64,000 bases of DNA from Anabaena sphaerica FACHB-251 (GCF_014696825.1 NZ_JACJQU010000002.1:744001-808000), one strand, 5' to 3'; positions 1 through 9,434 are shown, counted from the stretch's first letter. Numbers and translations: made by a program. The notes: generated from the sequence alone by a model not told the origin.

Positions 1-1319
1 AAAGTGTTACGAATTGATTCAGCACTGTCACTGTCACCTTGTTGAGCGACAATATGAGTGGTTTCTAAAGGCTCACCCCAAGGTTGAGAGATAAAGATAT
101 TACGATATCCGGCCTGTTCTAAGGCGGCAATTAAGGGACGAATTTGAGAGCGATCGCCACCTGTACTATCTTGAATTGCTACGCGTAGTCTAGCAGGGTT
201 GATTATTTCGCTGTCAAATGATGCCGATTCTAAACCAAAGTTTTGAACCATTAATTTAGTAATTGCACGCTTATATGGTATCCAATAACTAGCATCATAC
301 TCATTTTTTTCACTAAAACGACCAGGAAGCATTAACATCTGCATATTAGAGCGATTGGTTCGCGCCCCAAAACCGACTAAGGATACAAGCTCCTCAACAG
401 ATAAATTAGTGTCAATATGCTCTTTTACTGTATTGAGAATTTGGGGTAATTCTGTTAGTGTTTTTGGGTTGAGACTTTGTTCAATTAAGGCACGTAATAC
501 CATTTGCTGGCGCTGAATGCGGCCAATATCACCGAGTTCATCATGGCGAAAGCGGAGTAATTGAAGTACTTTATTGCCTTCAAGATGCTGTTTACCCGCC
601 TTTAAATTAATATATAAATGTTGGGAATCATCCTGATATTTCATATCTTTGGGAACGTAGACTGTTACTCCGCCCAAGGCATCAATTAACTTGGCAACTC
701 CCAAGACATTAATGCGGACATAACGATCAATTCCCACACCACCTAAGAGATTGCTGACAGTTTTAGCTGTTAAGGCTGGTCCACCATCGACATTGGTGGC
801 GTTAATTTTTTTGATTCCATGCCCTTCAACTTCTGTACGGGTATCTCTGGGAATGGAAAGCATGACTATTTTTTTTGTCTCTGGATCAAATTTGATCAAG
901 AGCATAACATCGGCAAGACCGTCAAAAGAATTGACCTGGGGTAGATACCTGAGTTCTTTGGTTTCACTAGGTGGGTTTTGGACATCTGAAGACAGTACAC
1001 TCATCCCCATAACCAAGATATTAACAGGGCGAGTTAATTGAGAAAATTGGAATCCATTTCCAGAAATGCGATCGCTATCAAAAACTGCTGCCTCTTTAGC
1101 ACTTAACTCGGCTTGCTGCAAAGGCTTGCTATCCCAGGAAACTGCCAACAACGCCCCTGCCATACCTGACACCATTGCAATCCCGCCCATACCCACCGCA
1201 AACCATAGCCAGCGCCCAGATTTTGACTTGCGAGAGTTTTTGCCTTTGGCTTTGGCTTTGGCTTTAGCTGATTTATTATCTTCTGCTGATGTTCGTTGAA
1301 TAGTCACAGATTCCCTCAC
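1..1319 (-). CDS. LytR/CpsA/Psr (LCP) family cell-wall ligase, 3' end beyond window
   Basis: LCP proteins attach secondary polymers to peptidoglycan at the outer face of the plasma membrane. The frame runs open from a GTG at 1319 to the left edge (about 439 codons). It starts with a Lys/Ala-rich cytoplasmic tail (AKAKAKAKGK), then one membrane segment around residues 40-60, then the LCP core with the typical string SIPRDTRTE followed by INATNVDGGP, and the conserved RFRHDELGDIGRIQRQQ block. The last ~100 residues resemble a LytR C-terminal domain (RLRVAIQDSTGG). Start choice: GTG 1319 is the first in-frame start before the basic tail; no strong ribosome site was seen. Family call is firm; the polymer it handles is unknown. 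Confidence 0.88.
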   Translation of the reverse strand, partial: MRESVTIQRTSAEDNKSAKAKAKAKGKNSRKSKSGRWLWFAVGMGGIAMVSGMAGALLAVSWDSKPLQQAELSAKEAAVFDSDRISGNGFQFSQLTRPVNILVMGMSVLSSDVQNPPSETKELRYLPQVNSFDGLADVMLLIKFDPETKKIVMLSIPRDTRTEVEGHGIKKINATNVDGGPALTAKTVSNLLGGVGIDRYVRINVLGVAKLIDALGGVTVYVPKDMKYQDDSQHLYINLKAGKQHLEGNKVLQLLRFRHDELGDIGRIQRQQMVLRALIEQSLNPKTLTELPQILNTVKEHIDTNLSVEELVSLVGFGARTNRSNMQMLMLPGRFSEKNEYDASYWIPYKRAITKLMVQNFGLESASFDSEIINPARLRVAIQDSTGGDRSQIRPLIAALEQAGYRNIFISQPWGEPLETTHIVAQQGDSDSAESIRNT

Positions 1320-1501
1320 ACTGACTGATAAAATATCGTAGATTTTCCAACTCAATATATATAGACAAATCAGACTATGATAGATAAATCTTAATTAATA
1401 GTGCTGACTTTTTCCTATCGTAGACACGACAAGACCTTTACCCGCATTTCTCTGAATTTTTTGATAATCCGGAGAGGTTGATTGAAGTATGGAAAGATTG
1501 A

Positions 1502-1530
1502 CCTCTCCCCGATCTAAAGGTACGGGGATT
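1502..1530 (-). repeat. Right-end hairpin of decayed IS200/IS605-type element
   Basis: On the minus strand a stem CCCCG/CGGGG (arms 1523-1527 and 1507-1511) is followed by the tail GAGAGGTCAA. This is the usual layout of the right end of tnpB-carrying IS200/IS605 elements, where it also forms the end of the guide-RNA scaffold. It lies immediately downstream of the truncated tnpB below. Confidence 0.55.
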
Positions 1531-1554
1531 CTTAAGCAGCCCAAAAGCGGACTC

Positions 1555-2136
1555 TCAAAGCATAGTAATAGCACCTGGGATATCTAGCCAAAAGTCTTTA
1601 ATCCCCTCAATCAGCTTTAATGCTTGTTTTGGATATGTTACTAGCGCATATCCAGTTTGAGGATATTTTGGTAATCTAGGCTGATCTGTTTGTTCTCCTT
1701 TTCTGTATTTTTTATCCAAAGCCTGAAATGACTTAAATAATTCAGATACAGAAATCAATGTCTGTTGTGCTACCTGTGAATATAAAACCTGGTCATGTTT
1801 ATTGTCTTTATCTTCATCATTGATTAAATTGAACTTACCAACAATTCTCCCTACCTGAAAATATAACTGCCTGGCGTAGTAAATACCGCAATGAGTTAAC
1901 TTATGAGATGACAAACAGATAAATTCTAAAACGGCGTTTAACTGCTGCTTGGGATTAATTAAATTTTGTTGGCAACTGTACAACAATATCACCCCCTTTA
2001 ACCACAAAAAGTTTCCATATATTATCATCAAGTCACTGAGCGGTAAACGGCTCAACTGGCTTCCCCTACGGGAACACTCCGCGTACATCTGTGACCTAAA
2101 GGACTGTGAATCTTTCCGCCAAACTTCAATACTCAA
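1555..2136 (-). pseudogene. tnpB remnant, N-terminal part only (IS200/IS605 family)
   Basis: The readable protein (193 aa) contains the N-terminal region of cyanobacterial TnpB: LTHCGIYYARQLYF, then VAQQTLISVSELFKSFQAL, then PRLPKYPQTG and VTYPKQALKL. A complete TnpB is about 400 residues with RuvC-type DED residues and a zinc finger; none of these is present, because the frame stops about 30 codons after this region and runs straight into the right-end hairpin. The first ~80 residues (MYAECSRRGSQ...) are translation of a dispersed GC-rich palindrome and are not TnpB. The left border probably lies near 2160, where a motif shared with the element at 30.2-30.4 kb occurs. It cannot make an active nuclease. 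Confidence 0.7.
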
Positions 2137-2245
2137 CCTCCAGGGTTTTCAGCCTATTTTCTTATCAACCAGATTTGACCATATTCTTGGGCAGATGATC
2201 TATAAAGTTCTGTATCAATCCTCCAAATCTTACAAACATAAAGAT

Positions 2246-2650
2246 TTAGTATTTACGCAGTATTCGCTCGGCAAAACTACTGAATCCTGGTAATCGGTAA
2301 GATTTTTCTTGGATGACACGGAAAATTAACCAAACACTCACCAAGAAATACCCAGATGTGAGAAAACTATTCAGAATTAACAAACGTAATGTAAAAAAAT
2401 CAGTAGTTGCAGCCCCAGTTGCTAACAACAAGTACCCTAAAATCCATGTCAAACCCAAGGTAGTGGACAGACGACTCACGGCCAGTTGTTCCCGACTACC
2501 CTGACGGCGATAGAGAGTCCAAAGGGAAGGAAAAAAGCCGATTACAGGAATTAAATATAAAAGCAGCAATCGTTTAGAGGTAGCAGTATCTTCAGAATGT
2601 GGGTAATTGTCAATTGGTGGTAGATTTTGCATTGTGGTTGGTCTAATCAT
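2246..2650 (-). CDS. Small conserved-looking membrane protein of unknown function
   Basis: 134 residues. After a polar N-terminus (~25 aa, including PPIDNYPHSEDTAT) there are three clear hydrophobic stretches at about residues 29-45, 66-82 and 88-112, with an amphipathic C-terminus ending SSFAERILRKY. I do not recognise a named family. An internal ATG at 2632 (MQNLPP...) is an alternative start and would remove six residues; neither start has a good ribosome site. It is convergent with the tnpB relic and divergent from the AI-2E-type transporter to its right. Function not assigned. Confidence 0.7.
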   Translation of the reverse strand: MIRPTTMQNLPPIDNYPHSEDTATSKRLLLLYLIPVIGFFPSLWTLYRRQGSREQLAVSRLSTTLGLTWILGYLLLATGAATTDFFTLRLLILNSFLTSGYFLVSVWLIFRVIQEKSYRLPGFSSFAERILRKY

Positions 2651-2750
2651 AAACTAGAGGCAGAACTGAAATTCATATAGTTAGAGATAATAGTCTGTAA
2701 ACAAGAATTTAGCTTAAGTTCTATTTAGTTCTATCCCCAATCAGCTGAAA

Positions 2751-3917
2751 ATGCAGACACGTAAGCTACTTGACTGGTGGCAAACATTTACACCAGTAGC
2801 GCGAATCGGGGCGATCGCGCTATTCGCTCCCCTATTAGTTCTCAATGGTTGGGCGATATCGGCAATTTTCCATTATTTCCACTCTTTGATAGTGATTTTA
2901 GTCGGAGCCTCAGTACTGGCATTTCTGCTCAACTACCCAGTAAGTTGGATGGAAAGGCACGGTGCTAGACGAGAACAAGTTGCTATCTTAGTATTTTTAT
3001 TAGCTTTATCGATTTTACTGGCGCTGGGTGTCACCCTCTTTCCTCTAGCCCTGACCCAAGCCCAGCAACTGGTAGCCCGCTTACCAGAGTTGATTGACTC
3101 TGGGCGATCGCAGTTAATGATTTTAAACGAGAAAGCCGAAATGATGGGCTTACCGATTAATCTCGATGCCATCGTCGTGCAAATTAATGATCGCGTCAAG
3201 GGGCAACTACAAGCTATAGCTGGACAAGTCTTAAATCTCGCTGTCGTCACCTTTACCAGTCTGCTAGACTTTCTGCTGACGATGGTTTTGACCTTCTATC
3301 TATTACAACATGGTGGTGAACTCTGGGAAAGCTTAGTAGAATGGCTACCCACAAAATTTCGTGACCCTTTTTCCAGAACAGTACGCCTGAGTTTTCAAAA
3401 CTTCTTTATCACCCAGTTGATTTTATCTACCTGTATGGCCTCGGCTCTCATTCCCACATTTTTGTGGTTGAAAGTGCCATTTGGGTTGTTGTTTGGCTTA
3501 ACTATCGGCCTGATGGCTCTCATCCCCTTTGGGGGTTCTGTGGGGATAGCTATGACAACTTTATTGGTTTCCCTACAAGATGTTTGGATGGGTGCTAGAG
3601 TATTAGCCGCTGCCGTCATCGTGCAGCAAATTCTTGAAAATATCATTGCACCCCGGATTTTGGGGAATTTTACGGGTTTAAATCCTGTTTGGATACTAAT
3701 TTCTGTCTTGACTGGGGCCAGAATTGGCGGACTTTTGGGCGTGATTGTCGCGGTTCCTTGTGCTGTTGTCATTAAGACAGTTATTAGCGCCATCCGTCCG
3801 CCGATCATTAGAGAAGATACAGAAGATTCCTCATCTGGGGAGTTAGCCGCACCCATGACACCAGAAGAATCTCCTTCATCTGAATCCAAAAATTCCCTCA
3901 GTGTTTCTCAGCCATAG
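2751..3917 (+). CDS. AI-2E family (PerM/YhhT-type) membrane transporter
   Basis: 388 residues, the normal length for the AI-2E exporter/PerM family, which forms multi-pass permeases in the plasma membrane; substrates are mostly unknown (quorum signals or ions have been reported for a few members). The protein has a hydrophobic N-terminal pair (residues 20-60), a soluble helical middle (QLVARLPELIDS to KGQLQAIAGQVLNL, about 105-165), then the C-terminal membrane block with the family signature region LMALIPFGGS and QQILENIIAPRILG, followed by LNPVWILISVLTGARIGG. The last ~45 residues are acidic, Ser/Pro-rich and probably disordered. Monocistronic by spacing. Confidence 0.88.
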   Translation: MQTRKLLDWWQTFTPVARIGAIALFAPLLVLNGWAISAIFHYFHSLIVILVGASVLAFLLNYPVSWMERHGARREQVAILVFLLALSILLALGVTLFPLALTQAQQLVARLPELIDSGRSQLMILNEKAEMMGLPINLDAIVVQINDRVKGQLQAIAGQVLNLAVVTFTSLLDFLLTMVLTFYLLQHGGELWESLVEWLPTKFRDPFSRTVRLSFQNFFITQLILSTCMASALIPTFLWLKVPFGLLFGLTIGLMALIPFGGSVGIAMTTLLVSLQDVWMGARVLAAAVIVQQILENIIAPRILGNFTGLNPVWILISVLTGARIGGLLGVIVAVPCAVVIKTVISAIRPPIIREDTEDSSSGELAAPMTPEESPSSESKNSLSVSQP

Positions 3918-3928
3918 CTGCTTTCAGT

Positions 3929-3949
3929 AAATCGAAAAGTTTTCGATTT
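3929..3949. terminator. Palindrome just downstream of AI-2E-type gene
   Basis: Perfect 10-bp arms AAATCGAAAA and TTTTCGATTT separated by one base, 12 bp after the stop codon at 3917. There is no long T-tract, so it may be a weak or bidirectional terminator between two convergent genes, or just a palindromic repeat. Confidence 0.4.
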
Positions 3950-4049
3950 GCCTCCATTAATCAAAACAATCGGGTCTAAAACCGGACTTCGTCCAAAGTT
4001 TTTGGAGCGGGGTATAAATCCCCGTTACAAAAACGGCCTCCTGCCTCCA

Positions 4050-5246
4050 TTAATCACCTACCTGAACATCTAGGGAGGGGATGGGAGAGTGATCCGCTTC
4101 CCATTTCACCCAAACAAAAAAAGGAATTGCTAGCAGTTGAGTTGTCGCAGCAAAAACCACTAAAAAAGTGATGGAGTGATCATATAAAATCCCCATGAAA
4201 GCACTGCCTAAAAACCAAGATAAACCATAGCCTGTGCTAAAAATTCCATAGGCTGTAGCTCGTTTATTCATAGGAACCATGCCAGCGATCGCTGCTTTGA
4301 GAATTGATTCTTGCGCTCCCATGCCAATCCCCCAAAATGCCATTCCCAAAAGAGCAAGATAAGTGCTTCCAAAAAACACCAATGGCGCAAATAAAGATGA
4401 AATCAAAGCGGCAATTATCAGAATAGAAATACCCACACGATCAAAAAGATATCCAAATATCAGAGCAGCTACAGCATCAACCGCCATCGCTAGAGCATAA
4501 AACAGCGGAATTGTTTGCCCAGAAGCAATTTCTCCCTTTTGAAAATGAAAAGCAATGAGAGGAAAATCTGCATATCCAGCCGCAATAATGCCGACAGCAA
4601 CCAGATAAATCCAAAATATTCGCGGCAATTTTTCTTGTTCATTTGCCACTGTTTCTACTTCAAAATCACTAGGGTTTGGATATAGCTTTTGTAAAACTAA
4701 TAAAACAATTAATCCCAACACCGCTGGAACAATTAAAATTGTGAAAGCATTGCGATACTCTCCTTGAAAATAAACCATTGCGGCTACAGCCAAAGGTCCC
4801 ATCACTGCACCTGTTTGATCCATTGCTTCGTGTAAACCAAATCCAAACCCTCTACCGATTTGACTTGCACCATGAGAAAGCAGGGCATCACGTGGGGGAG
4901 TACGCACCGCTTTACCAGTACGTTCAGCCATCATCAGACCTGCGGCTACTTCCCATCTGCCGGCTAAGGCTAAAAATGGCACAACTGCTGTATTCAAAAT
5001 GTAACCTAAAGTTGTGATTCCCCAGTATTTGCCTGTTTTGTCACTAAGATAACCAATAACTAGGCGGAACCCATGACCTATTAATTCCCCAAAACCAGCT
5101 ACTAGTCCCACCACAGTGCCGCTAGACCCCAAAACTTCTAAGTAAGCTCCCGTAATACTACGCGCTCCTTCATAGGTCGCATCGGCGCAGAGGCTAACAA
5201 AACCAAGCAAAATCACAAACTTCAAAGCGGCGGATTTCTGTGCCAT
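4050..5246 (-). CDS. Major facilitator superfamily transporter
   Basis: 398 residues, 11-12 hydrophobic segments, with the MFS loop signature between helices 2 and 3 (GHGFRLVIGYLSDKTGKYW) and its echo between helices 8 and 9 (IFGYLFDRVG). The conserved ADATYEGARSITGAYLE in helix 1 and RTGKAVRTPPRDALLS after helix 4 place it in a cyanobacterial/bacterial MFS subgroup of unknown substrate. It sits in the plasma membrane and is transcribed convergently to the AI-2E-type gene. Its stop codon lies inside one copy of a 15-bp direct repeat (see findings). Confidence 0.85.
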   Translation of the reverse strand: MAQKSAALKFVILLGFVSLCADATYEGARSITGAYLEVLGSSGTVVGLVAGFGELIGHGFRLVIGYLSDKTGKYWGITTLGYILNTAVVPFLALAGRWEVAAGLMMAERTGKAVRTPPRDALLSHGASQIGRGFGFGLHEAMDQTGAVMGPLAVAAMVYFQGEYRNAFTILIVPAVLGLIVLLVLQKLYPNPSDFEVETVANEQEKLPRIFWIYLVAVGIIAAGYADFPLIAFHFQKGEIASGQTIPLFYALAMAVDAVAALIFGYLFDRVGISILIIAALISSLFAPLVFFGSTYLALLGMAFWGIGMGAQESILKAAIAGMVPMNKRATAYGIFSTGYGLSWFLGSAFMGILYDHSITFLVVFAATTQLLAIPFFVWVKWEADHSPIPSLDVQVGD

Positions 5247-5308
5247 ACCCGATAACCGTTGATTATTACCTCAACAATTAAAACACGGGAATCCACAAAC
5301 AATTGTGC

Positions 5309-5698
5309 TTAATCATCCTCATACTCAGCCCAAGAATTAGGTGTTTCTGATACTGCAACCTTCAGTTTTACATCTGCGGGTAAACGCTTTTTAGTCTCAT
5401 CATAAATATATTTAGCAATCATCTCAGCAGTTGTTTCATATTCAGGTGGTAAAACTTCATTAAGAACACAGTGATCTAGTCCTCCTTGGGTGACATCTTT
5501 TTTAGCCCAACGTAAACTTCTAAAATCAGCAACCATCACAGGATGGGGACAGTATTCTGAAGAATGTAACTGTGATGATTTTGCTTCAATTTTTACCTTA
5601 TAAGTATGACCGTGCATTCTCCCACAAGGTCCGTTATAGTCTTTTATGTAGTGGGCGCTATCAAACGTGAATTCTGTTAATAATTTCCATTTGGGCAT
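5309..5698 (-). CDS. queD: 6-carboxytetrahydropterin synthase QueD (PTPS family)
   Basis: QueD converts 7,8-dihydroneopterin triphosphate to 6-carboxy-tetrahydropterin, an early step to queuosine/preQ0. The zinc-binding histidines are present (FDSAHY and the pair in MHGHTY), with the conserved Cys in GPCGRMHGH, the DFRSLRW segment and the C-terminal VSETPNSWAEY in which the catalytic Glu lies. Length (129 aa from this start) fits the family. An upstream TTG at 5725 would add nine residues; I chose the ATG at 5698 because homologues begin MPKWKL and an AGGAAG lies upstream of it. It is 62 bp from the MFS gene and could be co-transcribed with it. Confidence 0.88.
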   Translation of the reverse strand: MPKWKLLTEFTFDSAHYIKDYNGPCGRMHGHTYKVKIEAKSSQLHSSEYCPHPVMVADFRSLRWAKKDVTQGGLDHCVLNEVLPPEYETTAEMIAKYIYDETKKRLPADVKLKVAVSETPNSWAEYEDD

Positions 5699-6467
5699 CT
5701 TGAGATCACTTCCTAGTTTATGCAATATTTTTGGTAGCCTGCACCTGACAACACCCCACTGCTGGAAGAAAGACTTTCACCACTATGCTATTTTAACATT
5801 CAATCCCCTGGTGCTTTTAGATGGTTTCTGAAGGGCGCTACCATACCTACGGGTAGCAGTACTCCTCTGGTCGTTCTTGCGTAGTGAGTTGGAACCCGGA
5901 TTTATCCGTGGGGTAGTTCAGAGAACTATCTTAAGTAAGTTGGCGTTAAAAATTGTCGTTATGACAAGGCAAAGGCAAAAAGCAAAAGGCAAGAAGGAAG
6001 AGGTTTTTGAGCTACTTTACCTTTTGTTACATACTTTGATTTTTTCAAGTCGTTCTACTTACAGCTGGTCGTAAATAAGAGATAAGTGCAATATTTCCTG
6101 ACCAAAATGTAATATGTTGTGACTCAAAGTAAATAAATTTGCAAAAATTAGATTATATTTTTATTTACAATACAGTCATTTTTGCCGTCCCGCAGGGATA
6201 GTGGGTATAGGTAGAACTATGGCTAATTGAGTTAAAACGATATATTAGGAAATATTAGGAATTTACACAAAAGAAGAAACTTAACCAAAGAACCACTGAT
6301 TCCAGAAGCGCAATCTTCAGAAGATTATACAAGTTAACCTTTTATACATCGGCATCAAAAATTTATGGAGCATCCTTCCGAGATCACAGAATCTAAAAAT
6401 CAAGACCCAGAGGAGCCATATTTTTGCAGTAAAGATCATCACAGATATGAGAATCTCAGGAAAAGGT
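5699..6467. other. Intergenic region with IS-end-like hairpin, no convincing gene
   Basis: Between queD and the cyclic-di-GMP gene there is no convincing coding sequence. Around 5893-5919 a stem (ACCCGGAT with ATCCGTGGGG) is followed by GTAGTTCA, the same tail seen at the tnpB right-end relic near 21.8 kb, so this may be another IS200/IS605 right end on the plus strand. A 38-codon frame starts at 6365 (MEHPSEITESK...) and overlaps the start of the next gene, but it has no ribosome site and I do not call it. The rest is AT-rich. Confidence 0.4.
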
Positions 6468-9122
6468 ATGGCAGCAAATGAGCGGGACAAAATACGTCAC
6501 CTATTGGTTGTCCAAGATCCTGAAGGACAGAGAACTATCCCCCTGTTAGAGGCGACTTACTCTCTAGGACGAGATACCAGAAACGCTATTGTTCTGCGTG
6601 CTAAGTCTGTATCCAGACAACACGCGATTTTGTTGCGTGTAACTATTCCTAATACTGAAAAATATGGCTTTCGCATCGTTGATGGTAACTTCAAGGGCAA
6701 AAGAAGTACGAACGGCTTATTTATTAATGGCACTAAATGTTTTTCTCATAACCTCCAGCATGGGGACATAATTGCTTTTGGCAATCCCCAAGCTCAAGCT
6801 AAATACTATGCTATTTCCAACCTGTCAGAGGAAGCATTCGGAGAATCTTGCACAGCGGCCGACTTGTCTATTTTTCTCTCAGAACAAGGAAATCCCGCTA
6901 ATCCTTTTGACACTCTAATTATTGCTGATACCAACATTGAAGGCGCTAGTGACACTCTTTTGACTCGCCTCGCCTCTTTTCCAGAACTCATCCCCAATCC
7001 AATCATCGAAATGGATTTAGAGGGAAATATTACTTATTTTAATCCAGCAGCAGCGGATAAGTTTCCCAAATTGAGAGAAATTGGCAAGGAACACCCTATT
7101 TTGGCACAGTTGCTAAATGCAGTTGAAAATCAACCGGGTAAATCCTTTGTGCGAGAGGTAGAAGTGAGGGGAGAGATTTTTGAACAATCCGTCCATTATT
7201 TACCAGAAAGTGATTTAATTAGAACTTTTATTGTTAGAGAAATTACTGAACAGAAGCAAGCTGAGGCAGAATTGCGGCAGCGCGATCGCTTGCTTGGGGC
7301 TGTTGCAGAAGCTGCCAATTATTTACTGGCAGAAATGGATTATGACATAGCAATAGAAAAAGCACTGGCTACTTTCGGGGCAGCGGCCAAGGGCGATCGC
7401 GTGTACCTGTTCCATAACCATCCCCATCAAGTGACAGGGGAAATGGCAATGAGCCTAAAGTTTGAATGGACAAAATCTGGGATCAAACCATCCCAGCAAG
7501 ATTGGCACAATCAGACTTATAAAACTTCTGGGCTGGAACGTTGGTACAATCTTCTCTCTATGGGAACTTCAATCAGCGGACTCACCCAAGAATTTCCCAC
7601 TACAGAAAAAGAACTCCTCAATCGAGACTGTATTAAGTCTCTGCTGCTTGTCCCATTGCGGTTAGAAGAAGATTTTTGGGGCTACCTGGGTTTAGCAGAC
7701 TGCACCTCAGAGCGTCATTGGTCAACCCATGAAAAATCTAGCCTGTTGACTATGTCCGCCATTATCAGTGGCGCTCGTCAGCGTCAGCAGGTAGAAGAAA
7801 GAATTCGCTATCAAGCCCTCCATGACTTACTCACCGGCTTGCCCAATCGTTTGCACTTTGGCTATCTACTGGATCAAGCAATAGAAAAAGTAGTTGAGGA
7901 GCAAAGCAGTTTGGCTGTAATGTTCCTGGATCTAGACCGTTTCAAGATGATTAATGATACTCTGGGACATACAATAGGAGATGAATTATTACAAAGCGTA
8001 GCTCAAAGACTGAGGGACTCCCTCAGAACAGGAGATACCATTGCTCGTTGGGGAGGTGATGAATTTACCATCCTGCTGCCCCAGATTACTAGTAATGAAG
8101 AAGCTGCTCAAGTAGCTCCTAGAATTTTACAAACCTTAGAAAATCCCTTTCATCTTCACGGACACGAACTGTATGTGAGTGCCAGCCTTGGTATTGCCCT
8201 ATTCAATGAACATAGTCCTAATGCGGAAACCCTAATTCAGCACGCGGATGTTGCTTTATATTACGCCAAAGACAAGGGTAGAAATAATTACCAGTTTTAT
8301 ACAGTGTCCCTGAGTGCGAAAACTCCCGAACTCTGGAATTTAGAGAAGAGTCTGCGCCATGCCTTAGAAAGACAAGAATTTCTCCTGTATTACCAGCCAC
8401 GAGTCAACATTATCACAGGAGACATTACAGGCATGGAAGCTCTGTTGCGCTGGCATCACCCGGAAATGGGAATAGTTGCCCCTAACATCTTCATTCCCTT
8501 AGCTGAAGGTAGCGGCTTAATTATTCCCATAGGTGAATGGGTATTACGGGAAGCTTGTACTCAAAATAAAGCTTGGCAACAAGCTGGCTTCCCTCCCATG
8601 ACTATTGCGGTGAATCTTTCTCCCAAGCAGTTCCGCCAACCTAAGCTAGTAGAAACAGTATCTGCGATTTTAGAAGCAACAGGACTGGAATCGCAATATT
8701 TAGAGTTAGAAATTACAGAAACAACAGCTATAGAGAATCTCGATTTCACCACAACTGTGCTGAGAAAGCTGGAGCAAATGGGTTTACTCCTCTCCATCGA
8801 TGACTTTGGTACAGGCTATTCTTCTCTTTCCCGCCTCCAGGTGTTACCATTCCACAATCTGAAAATTGATAGGTCTTTTATCCAAGAATTGGCGATAGAT
8901 GAGAAAGTAGGTCATATCATCAAGGCTATAGTTGACTTGGGACGGAGTTTGGGTTTAAGACTGATTGCTGAAGGAGTAGAAAGGTCTGAAGAACTAAATT
9001 TCTTGAAGTCAATTAATTGTGATGATGTGCAAGGATATCTTTTCTATAAACCCCTTTCAGCCCAACAAGCTACAGAATTAATGGGCAGTAAATTGAAGAA
9101 AAATACGGACTTTAACTTGTAG
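6468..9122 (+). CDS. FHA-PAS-GAF-GGDEF-EAL cyclic-di-GMP signalling protein
   Basis: A five-domain cytoplasmic signalling protein. Order (rough residues): FHA about 15-115 (LGRDTRNAIVL, SRQHA), PAS about 175-270, GAF about 285-440, GGDEF about 450-610 and EAL about 625-875. The diguanylate cyclase motif is intact (RWGGDEF) and the product-inhibition I-site RxxD (RTGD) lies five residues before it. The phosphodiesterase signature GMEALLRWHHP and later ITETTAIEN, DDFGTGYSS, IAEGVE are intact, so both activities are possible. FHA suggests binding of phospho-Thr partners, GAF a small ligand or chromophore. ATG at 6468 is preferred over 6447 because AGGAAAAGG lies directly upstream. Confidence 0.92.
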   Translation: MAANERDKIRHLLVVQDPEGQRTIPLLEATYSLGRDTRNAIVLRAKSVSRQHAILLRVTIPNTEKYGFRIVDGNFKGKRSTNGLFINGTKCFSHNLQHGDIIAFGNPQAQAKYYAISNLSEEAFGESCTAADLSIFLSEQGNPANPFDTLIIADTNIEGASDTLLTRLASFPELIPNPIIEMDLEGNITYFNPAAADKFPKLREIGKEHPILAQLLNAVENQPGKSFVREVEVRGEIFEQSVHYLPESDLIRTFIVREITEQKQAEAELRQRDRLLGAVAEAANYLLAEMDYDIAIEKALATFGAAAKGDRVYLFHNHPHQVTGEMAMSLKFEWTKSGIKPSQQDWHNQTYKTSGLERWYNLLSMGTSISGLTQEFPTTEKELLNRDCIKSLLLVPLRLEEDFWGYLGLADCTSERHWSTHEKSSLLTMSAIISGARQRQQVEERIRYQALHDLLTGLPNRLHFGYLLDQAIEKVVEEQSSLAVMFLDLDRFKMINDTLGHTIGDELLQSVAQRLRDSLRTGDTIARWGGDEFTILLPQITSNEEAAQVAPRILQTLENPFHLHGHELYVSASLGIALFNEHSPNAETLIQHADVALYYAKDKGRNNYQFYTVSLSAKTPELWNLEKSLRHALERQEFLLYYQPRVNIITGDITGMEALLRWHHPEMGIVAPNIFIPLAEGSGLIIPIGEWVLREACTQNKAWQQAGFPPMTIAVNLSPKQFRQPKLVETVSAILEATGLESQYLELEITETTAIENLDFTTTVLRKLEQMGLLLSIDDFGTGYSSLSRLQVLPFHNLKIDRSFIQELAIDEKVGHIIKAIVDLGRSLGLRLIAEGVERSEELNFLKSINCDDVQGYLFYKPLSAQQATELMGSKLKKNTDFNL

Positions 9123-9144
9123 TTTTAACTTGTAGGAAATTCTT

Positions 9145-9309
9145 ATGAATCGCTCAAAAATAGTCGCTATTATTACAGGTGCAGTTTCTATACTTTTAGC
9201 TATAGCTTACCTGATTGTCGTGCAGATCCTTGACTACCGCGATATGAAACCTGCCCCCATTAGCCAAATAAACTCATCAGTCACTTTCATTGCAATACTA
9301 CTCAGTTAA
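9145..9309 (+). CDS. Small single-helix membrane protein
   Basis: 54 codons, starting 22 bp after the cyclic-di-GMP gene on the same strand with AGGAAA seven bases before the ATG. The sequence begins MNRSKIVAII and has one strong hydrophobic helix over about residues 6-30 (ending AYLIVVQILD), followed by a short tail rich in Pro and Ser. Coding support is the ribosome site, the spacing and the helix. No known family recognised. It may be a co-transcribed membrane partner of the upstream protein, but that is inference from position only. Confidence 0.6.
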   Translation: MNRSKIVAIITGAVSILLAIAYLIVVQILDYRDMKPAPISQINSSVTFIAILLS

Positions 9310-9434
9310 GCTATTGAATGTGGTTCATGTACTTGAAAATTGCTGTAGTTCCAATGAATTTACTATTGCAAAAAACAGCAATTTGACACTTTCCGGGAAG
9401 ACAGCCACGGAGAGTATCAATGGATTGATTGGCA

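Noticed and set aside
751-1299. Two open frames on the plus strand
   Set aside because: They lie opposite the LCP gene, whose frame runs through the whole stretch with family motifs.
5877-6074. 65-codon plus-strand frame after queD
   Set aside because: It starts inside a hairpin-rich IS-end-like segment, has low-complexity Lys/Arg/Gln content and no ribosome site.
6365-6481. 38-codon frame overlapping the start of the cyclic-di-GMP gene
   Set aside because: No ribosome site and no family features; most likely chance.
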